From Nocardioidaceae bacterium (GTDB lineage Bacteria > Actinomycetota > Actinomycetes > Propionibacteriales > Nocardioidaceae), in NCBI GenBank assembly GCA_020438665.1, contig JAGQUE010000400.1, forward strand, positions 1 through 5,345: DNA of 5,345 nt, written 5' to 3'. The position numbers were made by a program, and so were the translations under genes. The notes under the pieces were generated by a model. The model had not been told where the DNA came from, made no database searches, and worked only from the letters and a program-made list of their open reading frames with translations. This document shows positions 1-4,649 of the stretch, piece by piece (position 1 is the first letter of the stretch; each line of letters begins with the position of its first letter).

Positions 1-581
1 TCCTCGACCGCGTCGTCGACGGCTATCTGCCCGTCGTCGCCGGGCTCGAGAACGACATCGACGAGATCGAGACCCAGGTGTTCACCGGCGACCCCCAGGT
101 GTCGCGGCGCATCTATGAGCTGACCCGTGAGGTGATCGAGTTCCAGCGCGCGGCGGCCCCGCTCGCGTCGGTGGTCCGCTCGCTGACCGCGGGGTTCACG
201 AAATATGGCACCGACGAGGAGCTCCAGCGCTACCTGCGCGACGTCGAGGACCACCTCACCGTGGTGATCGAGCAGATCGACGGGTTCCGCCAGCTGCTGC
301 GCGACATCCTGACCGTCAACGCGACCCTGGTGGCGCAGCAGCAGAATGAGGAGATGAAGGCGCTCACCGAGGCGAGCATCGACCAGAACGAGGAGGTCAA
401 GCGGATCTCCGCCTGGGCGGCCATCCTGTTCGCCCCGACGCTCATCGGCACCGTCTATGGGATGAACTTCGACACGATGCCCGAGCTCCACTGGCACCTC
501 GGCTATCCGTTCGCCCTGGTGCTGATGTTCCTGGTCAGCCTCGCGCTCTATACGGTGTTCCGGCGGCGCGGGTGGATCTGA
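1..581 (+). CDS. corA: CorA-family magnesium/cobalt transporter, C-terminal part (5' end outside window)
   Basis: This is the C-terminal 192 residues of a CorA-type divalent cation channel, which carries Mg2+ (and often Co2+) across the inner membrane as a homopentamer. The reading frame is open from position 3, so the true start lies upstream; the GTG at 78 is an internal valine. Visible order: a long helical cytoplasmic region typical of the CorA funnel, then a first membrane segment at about fragment residues 136-152 ending in the family signature Gly-Met-Asn (nt 459-467), a short periplasmic loop with the CorA-typical MPEL, and a second membrane segment at about 168-186 followed by a basic RRR tail. 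The GMN motif and MPEL loop are intact, so the protein looks functional. Its TGA stop overlaps the ATG of the HAD gene, so the two are probably co-translated. Known: GMN is the selectivity signature of the family. Inferred: Mg2+ as the main substrate. Confidence 0.95.
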   Translation, partial: LDRVVDGYLPVVAGLENDIDEIETQVFTGDPQVSRRIYELTREVIEFQRAAAPLASVVRSLTAGFTKYGTDEELQRYLRDVEDHLTVVIEQIDGFRQLLRDILTVNATLVAQQQNEEMKALTEASIDQNEEVKRISAWAAILFAPTLIGTVYGMNFDTMPELHWHLGYPFALVLMFLVSLALYTVFRRRGWI

Positions 582-1213
582 TGCCGGCCAGTCCGGGCGG
601 CTCGCCGATCCGGCACGTCCTGTTCGACGCCGACGGTGTCCTCCAGGACCTGCCTGGTGGGTGGTACGTCGCCATGGAGCCGTTCCTCGGCGACCGGGTC
701 CGGGAGTTCCTCCACGAGACGTGGACCGACGAGCTGCCCATGCTCGTCGGCCAGGGCGACTACCTGCCCGTGCTCGCCGAGGCGCTCGCTCGTTATGGCG
801 TCACCACGTCCGCCGAAGAGATCTTCGCGGCCGTCTGGCACGACCTGGTCGTCATCGAGGAGACGGTCGCGCTCGTCCACGACCTGCGGCGCCGCGGCTT
901 CGGCGTCCACCTCGGGACCAACCAGGAGCTCCACCGCGGCACCCACATGAGGACCACGCTGGGCTATGACGAGCTGTTCGACGTCAGCTGCTACTCCTAT
1001 GAGCTCGGCGCCGCCAAGCCCGACCCGGAGTTCTTCGTCCGGGCCGCCGATCGCATCGGGGCAGAGCCGGCGTCGATCCTGTTCGTCGACGACAACCTCG
1101 CCAACGTCGAGGGCGCCCGCCTCGTCGGCCTCACCGCCGAGCACTGGGACTTCACCGAGGGCCACGACGTCCTGCTCGGCCGGCTGGCCCGGCACGGCGT
1201 CACCCTCACCTGA
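581..1213 (+). CDS. HAD-superfamily hydrolase (subfamily IA-like phosphatase)
   Basis: This 210-residue soluble protein of the haloacid dehalogenase superfamily probably hydrolyses a phosphate ester of a small metabolite; the substrate cannot be read from sequence. All four HAD motifs are present: motif I DADGV with nucleophile Asp16 and Asp18, motif II Thr113 in LGTNQE, motif III Lys146 in AAKPDP, and motif IV Asp170-Asp171 in FVDDN. Residues about 25-95 form a helical cap inserted after motif I, as in subfamily I. The second residue after Asp18 is Val rather than the more usual Thr (DxDGV for DxDGT), which is common in this branch. I chose the ATG at 581 because it overlaps the corA stop as TGATG and has GGTGGA just upstream; an in-frame GTG at 572 would add three residues. 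It ends convergent with the lipoprotein gene. Function beyond phosphatase-like is unassigned. Confidence 0.93.
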   Translation: MPASPGGSPIRHVLFDADGVLQDLPGGWYVAMEPFLGDRVREFLHETWTDELPMLVGQGDYLPVLAEALARYGVTTSAEEIFAAVWHDLVVIEETVALVHDLRRRGFGVHLGTNQELHRGTHMRTTLGYDELFDVSCYSYELGAAKPDPEFFVRAADRIGAEPASILFVDDNLANVEGARLVGLTAEHWDFTEGHDVLLGRLARHGVTLT

Positions 1214-1250
1214 GGCCTGCCCAGCCCCGGCCCCGCGGGGCCCGGATGAC
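1214..1250. terminator. GC-rich palindrome between convergent genes, possible bidirectional terminator
   Basis: The 37-nt gap between the convergent HAD and lipoprotein genes contains a perfect 14-nt palindrome at 1229-1242 (GGCCCCGCGGGGCC), extendable outward by CCGG/CCGG pairing with a one-base bulge. There is no T tract on either side, so it is not a classical intrinsic terminator. U-less GC-rich hairpins between convergent genes are frequent in high-GC Actinobacteria, and the position fits termination of both transcripts. Function is inferred from position and symmetry only. Confidence 0.4.
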
Positions 1251-1655
1251 TCAGGCGCACGTCTCGACGCCGTCGACCAGCCAGCCATGGTCGCCCTTCC
1301 AGGCGGTCACCTGGGCATAGATCTCGTTGGTCTCGACGTCCACGATCCACCAGGCCGGCTGGCGATGCGGCTCCGGCGGCACCCTGACCAGGCGATAGCC
1401 GTCACCGGGGGCCTCGGCGAGGATCGCTTCCTTGCGCGTCGGCGGCCCCGTGGCGTCATCCCCATAGTCGATGGCCGTGCCCGAGTGCGCTTCGCAGTCG
1501 GCCGGCCAGTGCGGCGTCGTGGCCACCGTCGGCGCGCCGGTCGGGTCATCGGCCGCCACGGGAGTGCTGACCGCCACGGGAGTGCTGGGCGAGCAACCCG
1601 CCAGCGACAGGCTGGCCACGAGCAGGACCATCGGGGCGAGGTGTTGTGGGGTCAT
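1251..1655 (-). CDS. Small secreted lipoprotein, function unknown
   Basis: This is a 134-residue predicted lipoprotein that I do not recognise beyond its export signal. It has a hydrophobic stretch at residues 9-19 and a lipobox SLAGC with the acylated cysteine at 21, so it should be anchored to the outer face of the membrane. A low-complexity Ser/Thr/Pro/Ala linker follows (about 22-50), containing a tandem STPVA repeat. The folded part (about 51-134) has two cysteines (54 and 133) that could form a disulphide, a WW pair at 102-103 and a C-terminal VDGVETCA. The ATG at 1655 gives a signal of normal length, but no good Shine-Dalgarno precedes it and its n-region has no Lys or Arg. An in-frame GTG at 1736 would add 27 residues including several arginines, but makes an implausibly long n-region and lies in a hairpin. 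An ATG at 1631 is also possible. Existence of the gene is well supported; the exact start is not. Confidence 0.82.
   Translation of the reverse strand: MTPQHLAPMVLLVASLSLAGCSPSTPVAVSTPVAADDPTGAPTVATTPHWPADCEAHSGTAIDYGDDATGPPTRKEAILAEAPGDGYRLVRVPPEPHRQPAWWIVDVETNEIYAQVTAWKGDHGWLVDGVETCA
1553..1587. repeat. Short tandem direct repeat inside the lipoprotein linker
   Basis: A 17-nt unit (CCGCCACGGGAGTGCTG) occurs exactly twice, at 1553-1569 and 1571-1587, with an 18-nt period. Because the period is a multiple of three it keeps frame and encodes STPVA twice in the linker just behind the lipidated cysteine. It looks like a recent in-frame duplication, of the kind that changes linker length without disturbing the folded domain. 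Confidence 0.85.
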
Positions 1656-1735
1656 GCCGGTGGGACGGCGCCCGGGGCCGTCAGGTTCCGCCGCCTTCGC
1701 GGAGCGGCCGCGCTCGACCCGGGTCCCGAAATACA

Positions 1736-1776
1736 CACAACCACCCGGACCGGGGCTTACCCAGCGGGTGGTTGTG
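1736..1776 (-). terminator. 12-bp stem-loop, probable intrinsic terminator
   Basis: The arms 1736-1747 (CACAACCACCCG) and 1765-1776 are perfectly complementary over 12 bp, with a 17-nt loop that can itself form a small GGG/CCC stem. On the minus strand the stem is followed by TGTATTTC, a short U-containing tail, which favours termination of minus-strand transcription coming from the tRNA-like region or the ClC gene. The plus-strand side lacks a T run. It lies immediately upstream of the lipoprotein leader, which would then need its own promoter. Confidence 0.55.
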
Positions 1777-1835
1777 CGCTGCTGCTCGTTGGTCCGTCAG
1801 CCGCCTCTCGGCGAGTGGCCGCTCTGAGCGGCAGA

Positions 1836-1919
1836 TGGTGAGGCCCGGGGGCATGATTCGAACCAACGCGGGTCCAACCGTAGAAGATCCGCGGCTATTC
1901 CGCGAAGTTTCTCCCCAGG
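1836..1919 (-). tRNA. Degenerate tRNA-Arg(UCU)-like sequence, probable pseudo-tRNA
   Basis: Minus-strand features of a tRNA appear in the right order. A 5' acceptor arm CCTGGGG (1919-1913) pairs over 7 bp, with one G-U, with CCCCGGG (1850-1844). A D-loop-like GCGGAATAG follows, then a 7-nt anticodon loop CTTCTAC (1886-1880) with U33, A37 and anticodon UCU, then a T-loop with the classic GTTCGAATC (1863-1855), and CACCA at 1840-1836. Against a working tRNA: the D-stem pairs only about half, the anticodon stem has a mismatch and several G-U pairs, the T-stem pairs at only about three of five positions, the variable region is two bases long, and the CACCA is four bases too far from the acceptor stem. 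I read it as a decayed tRNA-Arg or a tRNA-mimicking RNA; chance resemblance is possible. Confidence 0.35.
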
Positions 1920-1946
1920 TGTCGTCGCTTCGTGACCGAGCAACGC

Positions 1947-3194
1947 TCACGCGGGCGCCTCGGCCGCGTCCGGCGCAGCGTCCCCGGAAGCCCGCCCTGC
2001 CGACAGCACCCCCGCCGCAACGGCGACCGCGAGGCCGACCAAGGGAAGCACAGCGGTCGGCAGGAGCGCCGCATAGATGAGGAACGCGGCCAGCGGCCGC
2101 CGGATGGCGCCGGCACCGGCCGCCACCATCGCGGCTACGCCCGCCACCATCGTGGCCTGGGAGCCGAACGGCGTGGCGAGCCCCACGGCCACGGCCATGC
2201 CGACCGCGCTGACAGGGAACACCTCGCCGCCGAACCAGCCGGTGGAGAGGCAGGCCACCAGCGCCACCGCCCGCAGGACGGCGAGCGCGAACGCCTCCCA
2301 CCCCGCGGCACGGCCGTCGAGCAGCAGCTGCATCTGGTCGTGCCCCGAGAACAACGACGTCGGCGCGGCCGCGCCGGCAAGTCCCAGCACCAGACCACCC
2401 ACGACGCCGCGGGCCAGGAGGTTGGGTGCGACGGCGATGGCCGTCCGGTGGGCGATCGGCAGCGCCTGGTGTAGACCCGCCGCGACCACAGCACCGATCA
2501 CAGCAGCCACGGCGCCGATCAGGAGACGTGCCCCGAGCCCGAGCGACCACGCCTCGACCTGGAAGGGATGAAGCGCACCGTCGGGGAGCAGGGTGGCGAC
2601 CACCCACAGGCCTGCGCTGGACGCGACGATCGCCGGGCCGACCGACTGCCAGGACCAGCCTTGCCGGTCGCCCGGCGCCCGCTCGGCGGCGATGGCCACG
2701 GCCGCGATGGGCCCGCCGAAGACGCCCGCCAGGGCTGCCCCCACCGAGATCTCGGTGGCCTCGTCGCGGGCGAGGCCGAGGACGGCTCGAGAGCGCGACA
2801 CCAGGCCGCTGACCAGGACGACCAACGGGGCCTCCGGCCCGAGCGCGGCACCGAAGCCGAGCGAGATCACCCCCAGCAGCGCCAGGCGGGCCAGGCCCAC
2901 GGGCCGGCGGATGGGCGGCGCCTCGCTCTCGGCCTCGTCGAGGGCATGCTCAAGGTCGTGGACCTCCGCATCGCGGTTGATCAGCCCGACCAGCGCCCCA
3001 CCGGCCACGCACACCCCGATGGTGAGCAGCGCCCGATGGCCGCCCACCCAGCCCGCTTCGGGCAGCCGCTCCCACAGCAGCACGACGACCAGGTGGACCA
3101 GGCCCAGGAAGGCGACCGCGAAGACACCGATAGCCAGCCCCAGCGCCCCAGCGAGGACATAGAGCCGGAGCACCCGGGCCCAGGATCGGACCAT
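1947..3194 (-). CDS. ClC-family chloride channel/transporter homologue
   Basis: A 415-residue polytopic inner-membrane protein of the ClC family (anion channels and Cl-/H+ exchangers, working as dimers), with about ten hydrophobic segments. Diagnostic regions: ALGPEAP at 117-123 corresponds to the GREGP motif and keeps the gating glutamate (Glu121); the helix ending AIAAERAP (167-174) corresponds to the region of the inner proton glutamate; and GWFGGEVFP at 319-327 corresponds to the GxFxP motif. The usual GSGIP serine motif is absent: the equivalent stretch reads DAEVHDLEHAL (75-85). At the inner proton site the residue aligned with the second Glu of the E. coli EE pair is Arg172. The C-terminus lacks regulatory CBS domains. 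I chose the ATG at 3194, 8 nt after the RTX stop; an earlier start (3281) would overlap that gene by 79 nt. The Shine-Dalgarno is weak, which fits coupling to the upstream gene. Family membership is confident; ion selectivity is not. Confidence 0.9.
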   Translation of the reverse strand: MVRSWARVLRLYVLAGALGLAIGVFAVAFLGLVHLVVVLLWERLPEAGWVGGHRALLTIGVCVAGGALVGLINRDAEVHDLEHALDEAESEAPPIRRPVGLARLALLGVISLGFGAALGPEAPLVVLVSGLVSRSRAVLGLARDEATEISVGAALAGVFGGPIAAVAIAAERAPGDRQGWSWQSVGPAIVASSAGLWVVATLLPDGALHPFQVEAWSLGLGARLLIGAVAAVIGAVVAAGLHQALPIAHRTAIAVAPNLLARGVVGGLVLGLAGAAAPTSLFSGHDQMQLLLDGRAAGWEAFALAVLRAVALVACLSTGWFGGEVFPVSAVGMAVAVGLATPFGSQATMVAGVAAMVAAGAGAIRRPLAAFLIYAALLPTAVLPLVGLAVAVAAGVLSAGRASGDAAPDAAEAPA

Positions 3195-3202
3195 GACCGC
3201 GA

Positions 3203-3886
3203 TCAGCTCTTGATGCGCTTCTCGCACTGATAGAAGGAGTCGCCGGGACCCCAGTGGGCCACGTCGAAGTCCTCGGCGCACGAGAGCCGGTCCCTGCCCT
3301 CGCCACCCCAGAGGTGGTCGTTGCCCTTGCCGGCGCGCATGAGGTCGTTGCCCTTGCCGCCATAGATCCAGTCGGGGCCCATGGCGCCGTTGACGAAGTC
3401 GTTGCCCTTGCCGAGATAGACGGTGTCCTTGCCGTCGTCCATCAGCGCCCAGACCCGGAAGTGGGGCGACAGGGTGTGCGCGTCGAGCCAGTCGTTGCCG
3501 AGCCGGGGCCAGACCTGGACGAAGAACTTCTTGGTGTCGAACGCCGCGGGGACCTTGCAGACGGCCGCGACGCCCTTGCTGACCTTGCGGCGGTCGCAGG
3601 CCTTGGGGATCGACCGCAGCTTCTTGGTGCCGGTGTCGGCATAGGTCAGGCTGTTGGTCGCCTTGTCATAGGTGATCGTGATGTGGCTGTCCTGCTTGCC
3701 GGCGATGTAGACATAGCCCCACTTGTTCTTGCGGATCAGCGCCTCGTTGCCGAGCCCGTGGACGTTGGCCTCACCCGGCCCGAGCATCATGTCCGGGTGC
3801 TTCCCTCCCTTCGCGGCGGCGGGCGCGGTGCCGACGGTCAGCGCGAGGCCGACGGCGGCGAGGGACGAGAGCACAGCTCGGAACAC
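3203..3886 (-). CDS. Secreted RTX-type calcium-binding protein
   Basis: A 227-residue exported protein. Residues 1-25 form a Sec signal peptide (Arg3, hydrophobic core, Ala-rich cleavage region near APAAA-KG). Residues 26-148 form an unrecognised, partly beta-like domain with two cysteines (97, 110). Residues 150-203 are six back-to-back nonapeptides of the hemolysin-type GGxGxDxUx kind, three of them GKGND; such repeats wind into a parallel beta-roll that binds Ca2+ in the turns. A short tail has Cys203 and Cys221, a possible disulphide capping the roll. The start is GTG at 3886, preceded by a strong AGGAGG six bases upstream. The ClC gene follows after 8 nt, so the two are probably one transcript. 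With a Sec signal and only six repeats this is a small exported Ca2+-binding protein, not a type I-secreted toxin. Partner or role unknown. Confidence 0.9.
   Translation of the reverse strand: MFRAVLSSLAAVGLALTVGTAPAAAKGGKHPDMMLGPGEANVHGLGNEALIRKNKWGYVYIAGKQDSHITITYDKATNSLTYADTGTKKLRSIPKACDRRKVSKGVAAVCKVPAAFDTKKFFVQVWPRLGNDWLDAHTLSPHFRVWALMDDGKDTVYLGKGNDFVNGAMGPDWIYGGKGNDLMRAGKGNDHLWGGEGRDRLSCAEDFDVAHWGPGDSFYQCEKRIKS
3278..3439 (-). repeat. Six 27-nt (9-residue) RTX repeats
   Basis: Six consecutive nonapeptide units cover residues 150-203 of the RTX protein without insertions. Units 2, 4 and 5 begin GKGND and are encoded by nearly identical DNA (GGCAAGGGCAACGAC on the minus strand), while units 1, 3 and 6 are diverged (DDGKD, AMGPD, GEGRD). 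The mixture indicates an array grown by unit duplication and then partly diverged. Confidence 0.85.
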
Positions 3887-3916
3887 GGGGTACCTCCTCG
3901 GGGGTGGAGGGCCACG

Positions 3917-3947
3917 ACTCTACGCAGAGATCGACAACTGATGCCAA
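3917..3947 (-). promoter_or_regulatory. Possible promoter for the RTX-ClC gene pair
   Basis: On the minus strand TTGGCA (3947-3942, five of six matches to TTGACA) is followed after 19 nt by TAGAGT (3922-3917, four of six matches to TATAAT). It lies 31 nt before the GTG of the RTX gene, leaving room for a short leader with the AGGAGG. The spacing is longer than the usual 17, so this is a weak candidate; read-through from the PH-domain gene 71 nt upstream is the alternative. Confidence 0.3.
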
Positions 3948-3957
3948 ACCGTGACCT

Positions 3958-4560
3958 TCAGAGCAGGACCGTGAGGATCAGCACGACCGCCAGGCCGACG
4001 GTCAGGCCGAGCTCCGGCCAGGCCCTGTCCCGGCGTACGTCGGCCGCCAGCGCGAGCTGCTCGTCGGACAGCAACGACACCCCGGCGGACGCGCGCGCCT
4101 CTTCGGCGGCGGCCCGGATCTGCTGCTCCACGAGGTCGGCATATTTCAGGTCGGTGACGTGCTCGGGCGTGCGGAGACCGCTGCCGCGCTTCGCCTTGGA
4201 GGCCGAGCGGATGAGAGCGCGCATGGAGTGCCCGAGGGCGGGGCTGACATAGCGTCGGTCCCCGACGCGGACGGCGAGGAACTGTCGGACGACCAGCTGC
4301 TCGATCGCGGCCAGCGGGAGATGCACGGTCTCGAACATGGTGCGCAGCACGAGTGTCGACCCGGTGAGCCCCACCCGGGGACGCAGCAGCGCGGCCCAGA
4401 TCAAGACGCCGGCCAGCGCGGCACCGGCGGCCGTCGGCAGGGACGCCGAGGCGCTCCAGTCGACGAGGGCGAGGACGAACACGGCGGCCGCCGAAGCGAG
4501 CCCGAGGCTTCCGATGACCCGCCCGCTGGTCGGGCGGAACCACTGCACCGACTCGGTCAC
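3958..4560 (-). CDS. PH-domain-like membrane protein, function unknown
   Basis: A 200-residue inner-membrane protein. Two hydrophobic segments (about 16-33 and 42-59) form an N-terminal hairpin; residues 60-115 resemble the bacterial PH domain found in many small actinobacterial membrane proteins (RPRVGLTGSTLVLRTMF, then a beta-rich stretch ending RRYVSPALGHS). A charged helical region (136-160, EQQIRAAAEEARAS) follows, and a C-terminal hydrophobic segment (183-200) ends the protein, so the last residues may form a tail anchor. The PH assignment rests on pattern only. The start is GTG at 4560 with AGGAGG eight bases upstream, which is convincing. It is divergent from deoC and lies 71 nt upstream of the RTX gene on the same strand, so it could lead a three-gene unit. 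Biological role unknown; a structural or scaffolding role at the membrane is a guess. Confidence 0.82.
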   Translation of the reverse strand: MTESVQWFRPTSGRVIGSLGLASAAAVFVLALVDWSASASLPTAAGAALAGVLIWAALLRPRVGLTGSTLVLRTMFETVHLPLAAIEQLVVRQFLAVRVGDRRYVSPALGHSMRALIRSASKAKRGSGLRTPEHVTDLKYADLVEQQIRAAAEEARASAGVSLLSDEQLALAADVRRDRAWPELGLTVGLAVVLILTVLL

Positions 4561-4648
4561 GCGCGCTCCCTCCTGGCGACGGCTCCCGGCGGTGACCGGG
4601 CTCCCCGACGTTTCGACGGCCTTCGACGCACAACCCTATGCTGGGTCG
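4561..4648. other. Divergent intergenic region between the PH-domain gene and deoC
   Basis: These 88 nt must hold the start signals of both genes. Seen: the AGGAGG of the minus-strand gene (at about 4569-4574), a 5-bp stem CCCGG/CCGGG with a 6-nt loop (4585-4600), a tandem TTCGACG pair at 4612-4618 and 4622-4628, and TATGCT at 4637-4642 in front of deoC. No clear -10 for the minus-strand gene was found. Confidence 0.6.
4612..4628. repeat. Tandem TTCGACG repeat upstream of deoC, possible operator
   Basis: TTCGACG occurs at 4612-4618 and again at 4622-4628, exactly 10 nt apart, about one helical turn, so both copies face the same side of the DNA. They lie where the -35 region and spacer of the deoC promoter would be. 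This arrangement suits a repressor or activator binding site, but a 7-nt repeat in GC-rich DNA can arise by chance. Confidence 0.3.
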
Positions 4649-4649
4649 G
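4637..4649 (+). promoter_or_regulatory. -10 element of a probable leaderless deoC promoter
   Basis: TATGCT (4637-4642) fits the actinobacterial -10 pattern TANNNT. A 6-nt gap then places the transcription start on the G of the deoC GTG at 4649. No Shine-Dalgarno exists before this start, as expected for a leaderless mRNA. No good -35 match is seen at the usual distance. Confidence 0.5.

Larger units (their letters stand above)
1656..1946. other. 291-nt region without a protein gene, containing several RNA hairpins
   Basis: No credible coding region is present between the lipoprotein start and the ClC stop. Read on the minus strand from the ClC end it holds, in order, a tRNA-like sequence (1919-1836), a 6-bp hairpin with a 3-nt loop at 1832-1818 (GCCGCT CAG AGCGGC), a 4-bp hairpin at 1813-1802 (CGCC/GGCG), and a 12-bp hairpin at 1776-1736. 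The rest (1656-1735 and 1777-1800) shows nothing I can name; any lipoprotein promoter should lie in 1656-1735, but no clear -10 is visible. The density of structure suggests a transcribed RNA rather than random spacer, though this is inference. Confidence 0.5.

Noticed and set aside
78..80. GTG at 78 as the start of a short CorA-like protein
   Set aside because: The frame is open and CorA-like back to position 3, so this valine is internal to a gene beginning before the window.
548..1288. Minus-strand open frame antisense to the HAD gene
   Set aside because: The plus strand here contains all four HAD catalytic motifs; the antisense frame is a GC-skew shadow.
966..1841. 291-codon plus-strand frame running through the HAD end and antisense to the lipoprotein
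   Set aside because: Ser/Pro/Arg-rich low-complexity translation, no start signal, and conflict with two better genes.
1837..1946. 3' end of a tmRNA (ssrA)
   Set aside because: The T-loop looks similar, but no matching 5' tRNA half or tag-peptide frame is found about 350 nt upstream on the minus strand, where the ClC gene lies.
1681..2607. Long minus-strand open frame overlapping the ClC gene and the intergenic region
   Set aside because: It is Arg/Gly-rich in the manner of a shadow frame in GC-rich DNA, shows no family motif, and overlaps the well-supported ClC gene in another frame.
3195..3281. Earlier start for the ClC protein at 3281
   Set aside because: It would overlap the RTX gene by 79 nt and add an Arg-rich segment unlike ClC N-termini; the ATG at 3194 begins just before the first membrane helix.
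3254..4252. 332-codon plus-strand open frame antisense to the RTX and PH-domain genes
   Set aside because: Val/Ala/Asp-rich composition with no recognisable motif; the opposite strand carries genes with signal peptide, RTX repeats and strong ribosome binding sites.
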